Assembly: GCA_029449235.1 (NCBI GenBank) | Contig: JANATG010000005.1 | Location: 2,666,001 to 2,730,000, forward strand | DNA: 64,000 nucleotides | Source of the DNA: Linnemannia schmuckeri | Lineage: Eukaryota; Mortierellomycota; Mortierellomycetes; Mortierellales; Mortierellaceae | Direction: 5' to 3' | Made by a program: the position numbers and the translations under genes | The notes under the pieces: generated by a model | Told to the model about the DNA's origin: nothing | Databases searched by the model: none | Seen by the model: only the letters and a program-made list of their open reading frames with translations | Shown here: one piece after another, positions 23,216 through 34,204 of the stretch | Position numbering within the stretch: position 1 is the stretch's first letter | Layout of the letters: every line of letters begins with the position of its first letter

Positions 23216-24700
23216 ATGAGACACATCACCGATCTTCCCACCGAGGTCCTCACGGTCATTGGCGACTTCCTTCCCACTCGCACCTCCATTCATGCCGCCA
23301 TCCTAACCTGCAAGTTGTTCCACGAACACTTTACTCACCTTCTTTGGAGAGCCGTCGCAGTCTCCACCAATGCCTCCACTCTCAGTCCGGATCTCAGAAG
23401 CCTCAGGGCGCACGCCCATTTGGTACATGCCCTCTCATACGACGGACATCTTCAAAAAGAGTACTACAGCATCTCTTTCTCGCGTCTTACCAGTCTTCAC
23501 CTCTGGATCAATGGGCTAGAATCGATGCCGCAAGAACTCGACGCCGACTGGTCCATCCTCCTTATGCTCAACCCCTCAGTCCGCGACATTGAAGTCTTAG
23601 CCTATACTCCTATCTGCCTGACGAACTTTTGGGATGCTGCTGTGATCTCGCTGCACAGTCCCAGGCGACTGACAATTGGTGGAACGCAGATGCGTGTAAA
23701 CCTAGATGGGGAGGATACGAAGGCGTTCTGGAGGGCATGTAGTCGATTTGAGGAGATTAACTACAAGGGTCGGGATCAGGCGGCTGCATCTCGTGGATTC
23801 GTGGACTACGATTATTCACAACTGAGACGTCTGCGTTACAAGTCAACGGATTTTGCCCCTCATGCGCCAGGGCAAGTCGACTGGGTGGGCAAGTGCCGCA
23901 ATCTGACTCAGTTCCGATGGCAGTTCAGCACTAGACTGATCCCCCTTCAGCAATTTGCGAACCTTGCCCAGATGTCGACGTGGCCTTTACTGGAAGATCT
24001 TCGTATTGGCAGGACTTCTGGAACCGACGAGCAGCTTGGGATTATTCTTCATCATCTTTCGCCCCTGAAGCATTGGGCCCTTAAATCAGGAGATTTTGGG
24101 CCGTCGGCTTTTCACCAGCTTCGGGATCGCCACTTTGATAGCCTGACGACTCTGCGCATGGCAAAAGTCGATACGTTTACGAGTCCGATGGCCCTGGCAG
24201 CCCTTTCGTACTGTTCCCAGCTGAAAGTGTTTGAAGCGGGCCGCATTTCTTTGGAGGATCTCCATCTGTCTTCTCGACCCTGGGCCTGTCGACGACTGAA
24301 ACGCCTCAAGACATTTTTCACGATGGGCGATAGCAAGGACAACGAGACTGAGACGTTATTCTTCGAGCAACTGTCGAAAATGGAGCAGCTGGAGGAGATT
24401 GATGTCAGTCAAACACCTCGCCTTGGTTCAGACTACAAGGCGATCTATGAGCCTGCACCTCAGTGGAGACTGGACCATGGACTTTCTCGAATGTCTACCT
24501 TATCGCGGCTTTGGAGTTTTAAATGCGACCGTACCATGCAGGACATGAGGGTCGAGGATGTTGAATGGATGCTGGCGCACTGGCCATTGCTGAGGATGTT
24601 TTCGAGATCCGTCTCGCTCGGCAAGGACACGCAGCGACTTATTACCGCACTGATTGAGCAGCGAGGGTGTAATAACGGATTGTTATTTACGTACGAATAA
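23216..24700 (+). CDS. F-box/LRR protein, family B
   Basis: An intact single exon encodes 494 residues. The ATG at 23216 (MRHITDLPTEVL) has A at -3 and matches the starts of its two paralogues. Residues 3-48 are an F-box (ITDLPTEVLTVIGDFLPTRTSIHAAILTCKLFHEHFTHLLWRAV). The rest is LRR-like: LLMLNPSVRDIEVLAYTPICLTNFWDAA, RHFDSLTTLRMAKVDTF, CSQLKVFEAGRISLEDLHLSSRPWACRRLKRL, and LSKMEQLEEIDVSQT. It ends with PAPQWRLDHGLSRMSTLSRLW and the signature MRVEDVEWMLAHWPLLRMF. The gene pairs head-to-head with a family A pseudogene. A role as a substrate receptor of an SCF ubiquitin ligase is inferred from the domain plan. Confidence 0.85.
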   Translation: MRHITDLPTEVLTVIGDFLPTRTSIHAAILTCKLFHEHFTHLLWRAVAVSTNASTLSPDLRSLRAHAHLVHALSYDGHLQKEYYSISFSRLTSLHLWINGLESMPQELDADWSILLMLNPSVRDIEVLAYTPICLTNFWDAAVISLHSPRRLTIGGTQMRVNLDGEDTKAFWRACSRFEEINYKGRDQAAASRGFVDYDYSQLRRLRYKSTDFAPHAPGQVDWVGKCRNLTQFRWQFSTRLIPLQQFANLAQMSTWPLLEDLRIGRTSGTDEQLGIILHHLSPLKHWALKSGDFGPSAFHQLRDRHFDSLTTLRMAKVDTFTSPMALAALSYCSQLKVFEAGRISLEDLHLSSRPWACRRLKRLKTFFTMGDSKDNETETLFFEQLSKMEQLEEIDVSQTPRLGSDYKAIYEPAPQWRLDHGLSRMSTLSRLWSFKCDRTMQDMRVEDVEWMLAHWPLLRMFSRSVSLGKDTQRLITALIEQRGCNNGLLFTYE

Positions 24701-25157
24701 ATTGCAAATTAACAATGTTTACCTGGCGAGATGCAATGATGAAATATGGTTGGCGCCAATTTAGACAGAAATAAGGTTGGTGGCAAACGGGTGCCAGACT
24801 GGTCGAAGCACTCATTCAGGAACACACTCGTCTACAGATGCCTCAGGGGCTTCAATGGTCCTTCTTTGTATGGATATCAGCATATATTTTTGCACGCATG
24901 AAAATGTTTGACTTTGGCCCATTTTGTCATAGATGCAAGGTCTGTGTGATAATGAAGTAATGAGAACAACCCTTAACCATTTTCCTTCGTGAGCGAACAC
25001 TAAAAGCCAAAAAAAAAAAAAAAAAAAATACATTGGCTCGGACCACAATTTTCCTTGTCGGTTGCACCTTTATTTTTTATTTTTTATTTCCTCACACAAG
25101 AACTGTATCCTTCCTGCTTAGTCTTCCTTCACCTCCGCCCGCTCCTCCTCCGCACAC
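24701..25157. other. Spacer and promoter of the 25158 gene
   Basis: It contains GGTGGCAAA at 24779-24787 and a 20-base A run at 25009-25028. T-rich and CT-rich leader DNA runs up to the start codon. No gene was seen. Confidence 0.4.
24779..24787 (+). promoter_or_regulatory. PACE-like motif GGTGGCAAA
   Basis: An exact match on the plus strand, 371 bases upstream of the family B start codon at 25158. Confidence 0.35.
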
Positions 25158-26647
25158 ATGACACTCATCACCGATCTTCCTGTCGAGATCCTTACGGTCA
25201 TTGGCAACTACTTCCTCCACAGTCGACCTGACATCCGAACCGCTGTCCTCACTTGCCGACTATTCCATCAACACTTTAACCATCTCCTCTGGAAAGTGAT
25301 CTGCGTCTCCACAAAGGGCAAGCACCCGAGTACCAGCGCACTTAAGAAACACGCCTACCTAGTCCACCGACTCTACTATCAGGAAATGTTACCTCAAGAG
25401 TACTACAACATCGCCTTCCCTCACTTACGTCTTTTGTCACTCTGGATGTTTCATGAGGCAACCCCGCCATTAAACCCGGATATAGAGATAGACGCCAATT
25501 GGTCCCTTCTCCTTTCTCTCAACCCATCCATCAGCGAAATTCAGCTCCTTACCTCCGACCCCCTCAACCTCAAGGACTTTTGGGAGACAGCTTTTTGGAC
25601 ACTGCACAACCCTAAGCGACTCAGTATCGGCGGTCGCATGTCAGTTACGACTCCATCACGGACTGGCGTGAATGCGCTCTGGAAGGCGACTACCCGCGTC
25701 GAGGAGATTGAATATGTTGGGGGGGGGAGCGACTACCTCAACAAGGATTTGAGGGGGTAGACTTTTCTCGGATTAAACGCTTCCATTACACATTTACCGA
25801 CGCTGTAGACCCACCTCGGATAGACTGGATCGGCAAGTTCCATAATCTAAGAGATCTCGCATACTCTGCATGTGAACTGGTCCCTATCCACGAATTTGCC
25901 ATTTTTGCAATGATGTCGGCCTGGCCGTTACTAGAGAGTCTGCAATTGAGCAACTGCTCTGGAATGGATAGTCAATTTGCGATCCTGCTTTATCGCCTGC
26001 CGCCTCTGAAACAATGGACACTCAGTGCAGGAAATTTCGGACCGGTGTCCTTTGGCCAATTCCGGAACCGACACTTTGACAGCCTGACGACCTTATGCAT
26101 GCCAAAAGTCGAGACGTTTACGAGTCTGATGGCACTAGTGACTCTGTCGCACTGTCCTCACCTGGAAGTGTTTAAAGCCTTCCGCATTTCTCTGCATGAT
26201 TTCCACCTGTCTCCGCAGCCCTGGGTATGTCGACGACTGAGAACTCTCGAGGTATTTTTTGCCGCCGACTCGGATTCGAATGACAGTAGTGTGACCGTAG
26301 TCCACACCGAGGTACTATTCGAACAACTCTCAAGACTGGAGCTCCTACAGCAGATCGACATTAGTCAGAGGGGACGTCGTTTTGACGCGGACGGCATAAT
26401 GATCCACGAGCCCGCACCACAATGGAGACTGGACCATGGGCTCGCTCAACTCTCTACCCTATCGCGGCTGTCAACGTTTGTGAGCAACTATACCGAACAC
26501 GACATGAGACTTGAAGATGTACAGTGGATGGCGGATCATTGGCCGAGTTTTACTATTTTTGAATGTAGGCTCTTTTCGCCGGATTCGGTTACTTGGGATC
26601 TTGTCTTTAGTCTGTTGAAGCAACGAGGGATTATATATTTGGAGTGA
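25158..26647 (+). pseudogene. F-box/LRR gene, family B, frameshifted at a G9 run
   Basis: The F-box starts at the ATG 25158 (ITDLPVEILTVIGNYFLHSRPDIRTAVLTCRLFHQHFNHLLWKVI). The frame is open to a stop at 25758-25760. Coding similarity to family B then continues in another frame (GFEGVDFSRIKRF..., then the long open stretch 25910-26647) to the normal end, with PAPQWRLDHGLAQLSTLSRL and MRLEDVQWMADHWPSF. The switch falls at a run of nine G (25729-25737); one extra G or two fewer would restore the frame. Everything else is intact. This is either a very young null allele, a gene with variable run length, or a base-calling error in the run. Confidence 0.8.
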
Positions 26648-26977
26648 ATTATTTAGTATGTGTTTTTTTTTTCCAATTTTGAGTTTGTGGAAAATGAAGC
26701 GAAAGAGTCGACACAGTGAGCATGGACGTGAAATGAGAAGAAAAGAAACGTAAGGCGTGGGAAAGGCGTGGAGGGGAGATACGAGTGTGCACGATGAATG
26801 GCAATGCAGGGAAGAGAAGAGAGGCGATGGCTAAAAGCGATTTACTCCTCAAAAAAGACAAAGGAAAAAAAAGTTGATGAAGAAGCGCAATATCTGGCGA
26901 ACCTAATTCTCAGGAACTATCACTGCATAAAAAAAGCGAATCATATTATCTCCACCAACTGAGCGAGGACAAAAAGT

Positions 26978-27012
<35 letters not shown>

Positions 27013-27138
27013 CGTGACCCTTGGTCTGTCTCCACTCCATCCTTCTCATCAGTCAAACCACCCACACACGTCAGTCAACCGACAGACTGTTTGCATTAAC
27101 AAAAAGGGTCGATAGAAAAATTATATATGCCGATTCAT
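26648..27138. other. Spacer with poly-T
   Basis: Convergent 3' flanks of the 25158 gene and the 27139 pseudogene. It holds the poly-T tract listed next and no recognisable gene. Confidence 0.4.
26980..27012. repeat. Poly-T tract, 33 bases
   Basis: An uninterrupted T run 127 bases beyond the 3' end of a family A pseudogene. The placement resembles that of the tract at 14512. Confidence 0.9.
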
Positions 27139-28987
27139 TTATTCTAGATATTCAACATCTTTGTGTCCGCCCAGTTCCAAACGCTCAATCCTGAGCCAAT
27201 TCAGCCTTATCCATCGCTTCTCTTCTGGTCCAATCCGAGTCGTCATCCGGGCAACACTCAACACCTTCAGCTCCTTCAACCCCTTCAACTCCCACAGTCC
27301 ACTCTGGAGACTCAGCCCCAGACAATCGTATTGCTGATAATCATCGTCAAGCTCGTCAATCTCCTCTTGCTCCTCCTGTCTTGGGAAGTTATGCCTAATG
27401 TCATTGTTTAAATCCCGATCCTCATTGCCAAGTCCAAGTCGCTCCAGTCGCGTCAATCTCGCAAGACGATCATACACTCGGCCCTGGATATCTAGACTCT
27501 GACCAGGGTAAGTCTCTTGAATTACCATTCCTTCCTTGAGTGGACGCTTAGAAAAAGTCTGAGTGATCTCTGCTCGAGGGATGCCAGAGATTTTGGCGCG
27601 GAAGATCTTGAGAGTCGACTCGCATGCCCATGATTTGAGGAAGCTAGACATGAGATCCGCGTCGATAATGTCCTCTGCAGCAATGTGGGTGTTTTCATTC
27701 TTCACATACTCATAATATTCATCACCATCTTCTACTAGAGTAATGAACGACTCTAGCTTTGGACTGGAAGAAAGAACTTGTAACATATGTGCGCTTGTCA
27801 GACCTGCCGCCTCCTGCATGCACAAACTCTCCAGCGTCGAACAGTGTTTTATAACAACATCTGCGGTAAGAGGACCGGCCTTCCATATTCTAATGGATCG
27901 CCATCCCTTCCGACCAGCCGATAGCATATCCGCATTGTCTTCGTCCGGTATGTCGCCCAGCTTGTTGATTATGCCGATGGTGTCGAGGTTGGGAAGGCCA
28001 GTCTTGAGGGCGGCAGCGAGGAGACGAAGTGAATCGCTACGAGGTGTCTGAATCTCTAGGCTCCTGAGATGGATACAGGCTTCCAGGGCCTGTATCTAGG
28101 ACTGGTCGATGGTGGTGGCGATAAGAGTCTTGAGGTTGGAACATCGTCTTAGGAACCGGGACCATGATGGGGAGTAGGTCTTGATGTATTCATTCACGAC
28201 CCCACAAGTCAGGCGCACCTCGTTCATCAGTGGCAGCGATTTATCTTCTCCAGTTTTCTCGTCCTCTCCCACATTGTCACCTGGCGGGTCGTACCATGGT
28301 TTGTAATATCTGGTATGAAGATTTAACTTCCGCAGACCTGACGGACATCGAGAGAATAGAGCCGGTGGGAATGACCATTCACCGGGTGTGACGTAAGAGC
28401 TTATGGTAATGGTGAGGTCCGTTAGGGTGTCCGGAAGGCCGCTCCTTGCAATGTTTTTCCATGCCTCGAATTGAGGAGTGATTCTACTCCACCCCGAGAG
28501 TCGAAGATGCTGCAAGTTGTTGCACTGCCGAAGCAAATGATGTAGCACTTCCAGATCTGTAGGCTCCGGCGGCGCGGTGGTGGTGGCAGCTGAGGTTTGG
28601 ACCAAAAGCGGATTGGCTCAAAGAACATGGCGAAAACGGAGGGATGAGGTCGCCTTCACTGGCAACCAAGACTCGGATCCAGTGGCTATTTTTTGAGAGA
28701 GGTGTTTGCGCAGGGCAGCCACGTGCGTCCTCTTGGCGGTCCTGCTGGACTGATAGGTAGCTCTCCCGTACTAGTTGACGAAAGGTAGGGTGGTGAAGGC
28801 GGTAGGGGAAATATATCCCTCCTTCAATTGTTTGATGCTGAGACTTTGATGGTAAAATGGTGTGCCACAGAAGAGGGATGAAGCGAGCGTTCCAGACTTT
28901 ATTGACACGGACACAGATGCTCAAGTCGTGAGGGGTGAGATAAATGACGACAAGCTCTATTAGCTCTGTGATAGCGAATAAGGACAT
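27139..28987 (-). pseudogene. F-box/LRR pseudogene, family A, lightly damaged
   Basis: The start at 28985-28987 gives MSLFAITELIELVVIYLTPHDLSICVRVNKVWNARFIPLLWHTI, a clear F-box. A frameshift occurs around 28600-28645. After it, one frame runs from 28605 to the end at 27139, broken only by a TAG at 28096-28098, where paralogues have TGG (DQSWIQALE). Downstream blocks are complete: KSWACESTLKIFRAKISGIPRAEIT, DRLARLTRLERLGLGNEDRD and IGPEEKRWIRLNWLRIERL. With only two lesions it is among the youngest dead copies, and an expressed truncated product cannot be excluded. Confidence 0.88.
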
Positions 28988-29573
28988 GGATTGAGACTAA
29001 GCAGGAAGATAAGTGGAGGGTAAATGAGGGATAAGTGGAGAGTAAGTGAAGGGTGAATGAGGAAAGCAAAAGAGAAGGAAAAGTGAGAGGATGGGAATGC
29101 AATTGATGTTGAAAGAAAAAAAGAAAAAACCGATGGTGTGGCGGTGACTTGTATGCAAGGTCGACAGCATCCCTTGAGAGCAATGACACGAAACAGTCGA
29201 AATTATACTGAAGTTGTCCCTTCGATTTTTTTTTTCGCATGATATGGGGGCGCACTCTTGACCGGAAAAAAAAAAAAAAAAAAAAAAAAAAGGTTAATCC
29301 TGAGCCCGAACCTTGATTGTTACGCTCCTTTATGGTCGTATCCATTCAGTACTATTTTTTTTCGCGACACTGCTCCTCAGCAGCGCCACTGAAGAGATTT
29401 TGTACTAATGCCAACCCGGCCACTTTTGTATGACTGAATTTTAGGATAAAAGAGCTTCTCTCTCTCATCTATATGCCTGCATGGCCTGTTTGCGTTATCC
29501 AGTCCATCCATTCCTTTCAATTTGCGCATTTTCTCCACCTTTAACGAATGATTTAATAAGAGTAGAAATGTGA
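28988..29573. other. Spacer with poly-A
   Basis: Upstream region of the 27139-28987 copy and 3' flank of the 29574 copy. It holds A-rich purine DNA and the 26-base A run at 29266-29291. No gene was seen. Confidence 0.4.
29266..29291. repeat. Poly-A tract, 26 bases
   Basis: An uninterrupted A run in the upstream region of the 27139-28987 pseudogene. Confidence 0.85.
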
Positions 29574-31448
29574 CTAATTTTCATACATCATATGCACAAC
29601 GCCGAAGTTGTTCGCAGAGGAATTCCATGAGTCCCGAGTTCGGTACAGGAGCTCAATCTTGGGCCAATGCTCGTTCATCCATTGCTCCTCCTCGGGTCCA
29701 ATTCGAGTCGTCATCCCAACAACACTCAACACCCTCGGTTCCTTCAAGCCCTCCAGTCTCCACAATCTATTCTGGAGGCTCATGTCCAGACAATTGTACT
29801 GCTGGGTTTCGTCATAAGCCATCTCGATTAATTCGCATGATTGCTCAAACTCACATTCCAAATCTCGAGCCTCGTTTCCCAGCTCTAGTCACTCCAGTCG
29901 CGTCGACCTTGCGAGACGCTCAAACACTCGGTCCTTGATCTTTTGACTCTGACCAGGGTACGACTCTCGAAGCACCATTTCTTCCTTGAATGGACGCTTA
30001 GGAAAAGTCTGAGTGATGCCTGGCCTTGGGATGTTTGCGGTCTTGACGCGGAAGACCTTGAGAGACTACCTGCATGTCCATGTTTTGAGAGAGCTGGACA
30101 TGAGATTGGTGTCAATAAAGTCCTCTGCAGAGATGAAGGTATCCTCGTCGTTGGACCACCTGTATTCGGTATAATCGTCTTCGGCCAAGGTCATAAATGA
30201 CTGCAGTCTCGGGCTGGAGGAAAGGATCTCTACCATGTACGCGCTCATTAGACTTATTGCCTGTCTCAACATAACGTCTCAAGGGTCGAACAGTGCTTCA
30301 AGGCAGTCTCTGCTGTAAAAGGTCCCACATCCTGTAAGCTGATGTATCGCCATCCTTTGCAACCGGCCGAGAGTATTGCTGCCTTGTCCTCGTCCGTTGT
30401 GTGGTGGTGTCTGTCGTCGGTGTAAATAGTATCGAAGTTGGGGAGGCCAGTCTTGAGAGCCGGTATAAGGAGACGAAGAGAATCCTTGCAGGGAGCTAGA
30501 AGTTCAACTCTCCTAAGATGGATGCAGGCTTCCAGGGCCTGGTTCCAGGATTGATCGATGGCAATAACAACAGATGTCTCAAGATTGGTGCGCCATCATA
30601 GGAACCGAGCTCACGATGGTGGGCAGGTCTTGATGTATTCATACAAGTCTTCACAGGTCAGGCGCACCTCACTCATCTACGCCAATGGCTCATCCTCGCC
30701 TGCCTCCTCATCATCGACTATGTCCGCAGGTTTCTGGTTACGCCATGGTTTGGAATATTGGACATGAAGGCTCAACTTCCGAAGTCTTGAAGGGCGCCGA
30801 GAGACAAGTACCGGCGGAAACGAAGACGCGCTGAGCCTGACTTCAGAGTTTAGGTTAATAGCGAATTCGGTGAGTATTCCTGGGAGGCCCGACCTGGCGA
30901 TACTTTTCCATGACTCGAGCTGGGGAGCAACGTTACGCCATCCCAAGAGACGAAGCCGCTGAAAGTTGGTGCACTGCTGAAGCAAATGATGGAGCAACTC
31001 CAAATCTGTAGGCTCTGGAGGCGCCGTGGTGGCAGTGGGTGACATCTTTGATAGGGACTGAGAAATATCTAAACTATAGATTCCAAGAATCAGACAAAGG
31101 CGGAGGGGTGAGGTCACCTTGACTGACGCTCAAGTCTCGGATGCTATGTCAATATCTTGAGAATGAATGTTGTCAGGGCAGGACGGTTGTGCCTGCTTAC
31201 CTCCTGATGTGTCTGTTGGGTGGAAAGGAAGACTTTCAGTACTAATTGAAGGAAGCTAGTACGGTGAGGTTGGTAGGCACGATTCCAGCCTTCAACCGCT
31301 CGATATCTTGGTGGTGATACTGTGAGCCACAAGAGGAGGATGAAAAGATCATTCCAGTTTGGCTGACGCGGACACAGATACTCCAGTCGTGTGGGGTGAG
31401 AGGCGATCCGACATGTTCAGCCAGCTCGATAATGGCGAACAGGGACAT
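29574..31448 (-). pseudogene. F-box/LRR pseudogene, family A, heavily damaged
   Basis: The start ATG at 31446-31448 gives MSLFAIIELAEHVGSPLTPHDWSICVRVSQTG, then a frame change in the F-box. Later pieces are a short segment at 31144-31332, the LRR block 30677-31117 (TDLELLHHLLQQCTNFQRLRLLGWRNVAPQLESWKSIARSGLPG), then 30066-30272 (SAYMVEILSSSPRLQSFMTLAEDDY), 29885-30115 and the C-terminal block 29574-29861 (YNCLDMSLQNRLWRLEGLKEPRVLSVVGMTTRIGPEEEQWM). At least six frame changes or stops occur. It lies in tandem between the 27139 pseudogene and the intact 31799 gene, on the same strand. Confidence 0.88.
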
Positions 31449-31798
31449 GCGTGAAAGGTGTGCTGACAGGTGAGCGAGGAGAAGAAAGGAGAAAAAAGTG
31501 CGTGGTGAAGTGACAAGGAGAGCGTGAAAACAGGTAGAAGAAGTGAGAAGAAGGGGATACATTTGATGTGGAAAGGGTAAAGAAAGTGGTCGGTTACTTA
31601 TATGCACACTTTGACAAAAGTTTGAGAGCAACGAAAGTAGAGTCAAAGCAAAGTCTCTCTTTCCTTATATGTTTTACTTGGGCGAGAGACAAGGAGGCGC
31701 ATTTGAGGAATAAATAAAAACATAGAGTTGTCCTGGAGCTCAACCTTGATTGTCCTTTATCATGTATGTCACTGAGAATCAACAATGTTAGTTAAGGT
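31449..31798. other. Spacer between family A copies
   Basis: 350 bases forming the promoter side of the 29574 pseudogene and the 3' flank of the 31799 gene. No separate feature was seen. Confidence 0.4.
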
Positions 31799-33715
31799 TT
31801 ATTTACTAATGCCAGCACGATCGCATTGGAACGACTGAATCCTGGGATAATGTTCTCGCAACCATTTGTACGCCGCTACTTCATCACTCTCTCCATAATT
31901 GAGGCCATCTAGGCGTTTCAGTTTGGGCCAACTCTGCACCATCCACTGGACCTCCTCGACGCCGATCAAAGTCGCCATCCGCACCACGCTTAGCACCCTG
32001 AGCTGCTTTAATCCTTCTAGCATCCGTAATCCGCTCCTGAGATTCATGTCCAGACAGTCGTATTGATGGTCTTCATCGTCCCCACTCTCCACATCAGCCG
32101 GATCATCAAACGTCCTGGACTCGTCAAACGTGTTCCTGTCTTCGTGTCCCAACTCCAATCGCTCCAGTCGCGTCAACCTTCCTAAACGCTCATACACTTG
32201 ATGTAGGATTTCCTGACTCTGATTCGGGTGCGCTTCTTGAACCAACATGCCGTCTTTGACTGAATGTCCGTGGAAGGTCTGGGTGATATCTGGTCTTGGA
32301 ATTCCAGAGATCTTGGCGCGAAAGACCTTGAGAGTCGATTCGCATTCCCATGGCTTGAGGGAATTGGAGGAGAGGTCGACATCGATAAAGTCTGTTGCTA
32401 AGATATGTGTTGCCTCATTGACGTGGTACGAGTAGTGGTCGTCGCATTCCAGTGTAACAAAAGTGACAAGTCGGGGACTAGAGGATAAGATCTGTTGCAT
32501 ATCCCTGCTTGTCAGTCCATACGCCATTGTCAAATCCAATGCCTCCAGAGTCGAACAATGCTGAATGAGAGTCTGGATCGCAAGTGGTCCCATCCTCGGA
32601 ATCGCAATCGATCGCCAGCCCTTGTGACAAGCCGAGAGCATGTCCTCTTTGTCCCGATCCGTTGTATCAAGCGGTGAATTGTCAAGATGGATGGCGTCAA
32701 GATTGGGAAGACCACTCCTGAGAGCCGAAGTAAGATAACGAAGTGACACAGAATTGATCATTTTCAGCCGCAGACGCTTGAGGTGCACACATCCTGCCAG
32801 AGCGTGAATCCAGTTCTGGTCAATTGAAGAAACACGAAGGCTCTCGAGATTGGTGCATCGACTGAGGAACCGAGGCCATGACGGAGGGTAAGGCTTTTTG
32901 TCCAGACATGTCACACGCACCTTCCTCAAAAGTGGCAGTGGCTCTCCATCCCCGTCCTCCTCCATCGTCGTTTGTTGGTTCAATTGTAGGCGGAGGTGGG
33001 AGCCACTAAGTTTGATGTCAAGGCTCAGTCTATGCAATCTCAGAGATACTCGAGAGAACAAGACAGGTGGAAAAGGCGACTTGCCCAGACTGACTCTCGA
33101 GTCCAATTTGATAGTGAGATCCATAAGCGTTACTGGAAGACCAGTCCGCACGATCCTTTTCCATGATTCCAGTTCATTGTCATTCAAACACCGCCCCAAA
33201 AGTCGCAGTCGAGTTAAGTTGGTGCACCGTCCAAGCAGATAAGATAACAGTTCCAAGTCTGTCGGGTTGGAGATTGCTCCTGCTCTGATCGAAAAATAAC
33301 TTGACTGCAGTCGACTCTCGCGGAACCCAAAGCGTTGAACAGCCTGTGGGTCGCGCAGGTGATGTTGGACTAGTCCAAGGGCTCGAATTAAATGCCCGTG
33401 CCTTGATAGGAGCGGTAGTGGATGATTGTTCTCGTTGTCGTTGTCGTTGTCGTGGTGGTGTTCCTGTTCCTGCCGCAGTTGGGCTGCATGGTAGTCCTCT
33501 CGTGCCATTTGACGGAAGATCTGAGGGCGACGAAAATATGGCCATTTGTAGATAGCTGACTCGTTCGGGCCTGGTGGTGGTGGGACAGTGTGCCAGAGGT
33601 GTGGGGTGAAAAGGGTGTTCCAGGTTTTGTTGACACGAATGCATGCAGTTAGGTCATGAGAGGAGAGATGGAACCCGACGTGCTCAGCCAGCTCGGGGAT
33701 GTCGAATAGAGACAT
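31799..33715 (-). CDS. F-box/LRR protein, family A (full length)
   Basis: An intact single exon encodes 638 residues. The ATG at 33713-33715 (MSLFDIPELAEHVGFHL) is chosen because the in-frame codon two places upstream is TTG. Residues 4-44 are the F-box (HDLTACIRVNKTWNTLFTPHLWHTV). A His/Asp/Asn-rich low-complexity stretch follows near 86-100 (HHHDNDNDNENN). Next come LRR-like units (CTNLTRLRLLGRC, LLRKVRVTC, CTNLESLRVSSI, CVHLKRLRLKMI, LPNLDAIHLDNS). The family blocks are PWECESTLKVFRAKISGIPRPDIT, YERLGRLTRLERLELGHEDRN and IGVEEVQWMVQSWPKLKRLDGL (from residue 584). It is the best reference for judging damage in the dead copies. It is a presumed SCF substrate receptor with unknown target. Confidence 0.88.
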   Translation of the reverse strand: MSLFDIPELAEHVGFHLSSHDLTACIRVNKTWNTLFTPHLWHTVPPPPGPNESAIYKWPYFRRPQIFRQMAREDYHAAQLRQEQEHHHDNDNDNENNHPLPLLSRHGHLIRALGLVQHHLRDPQAVQRFGFRESRLQSSYFSIRAGAISNPTDLELLSYLLGRCTNLTRLRLLGRCLNDNELESWKRIVRTGLPVTLMDLTIKLDSRVSLGKSPFPPVLFSRVSLRLHRLSLDIKLSGSHLRLQLNQQTTMEEDGDGEPLPLLRKVRVTCLDKKPYPPSWPRFLSRCTNLESLRVSSIDQNWIHALAGCVHLKRLRLKMINSVSLRYLTSALRSGLPNLDAIHLDNSPLDTTDRDKEDMLSACHKGWRSIAIPRMGPLAIQTLIQHCSTLEALDLTMAYGLTSRDMQQILSSSPRLVTFVTLECDDHYSYHVNEATHILATDFIDVDLSSNSLKPWECESTLKVFRAKISGIPRPDITQTFHGHSVKDGMLVQEAHPNQSQEILHQVYERLGRLTRLERLELGHEDRNTFDESRTFDDPADVESGDDEDHQYDCLDMNLRSGLRMLEGLKQLRVLSVVRMATLIGVEEVQWMVQSWPKLKRLDGLNYGESDEVAAYKWLREHYPRIQSFQCDRAGISK

Positions 33716-34204
33716 GGACAAGGAGGCGGTGGGTAAGAGCGAACAAAGGGGAGGGAGTACAGAGGTGGGAAAGGGGGTGAAAAGAAGGAGTGAGAGTGTG
33801 TCTGCGGACGAAATAAATGAAGACGAGTAGTGAAATCAAAGTCCAGAAGCCACACAATATTCGTGACCAAGTGACCAAGGTGGTCCCTTCGTGCGTGGTT
33901 GAAGAAAGAGGTGAAACAGTAAGATCAGTTATCAGTCTCCGAGACGGTTAGAATTGCTGGAAAAAGCTACTGGGCTGATCAAACCAGTCAAGAACCAGGA
34001 GCGCTACTATTGACTGATATCCTGAGGAGGCAACTCATGTCTGCCTCTTTCACGCCATTCAGGGTGTTTTGATCTAAGGCTGGACACTTTGAGGTAAAGC
34101 CCTTAATCACTACCCTCTTTTCAGCTGACTCTCAGTTGCCCCTTTTCAGAGGCAACCGTTGCCTGTTGTGCTTTACTTTTTCTCCCCCTTCCTTACTTTC
34201 AGCT
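33716..34204. promoter_or_regulatory. Divergent promoter of intact A/B pair
   Basis: 489 bases separate the outward-facing starts of the intact family A gene (33715) and family B gene (34205). The arrangement repeats the 22618-23215 pair, but no GGTGGCAA motif is present here. A CT-rich leader precedes the plus-strand start. Confidence 0.4.

Noticed and set aside
33713..33721. An earlier start two codons upstream for the 638-residue F-box protein
   Set aside because: The upstream codon is TTG. The ATG at 33713-33715 matches all family A starts.
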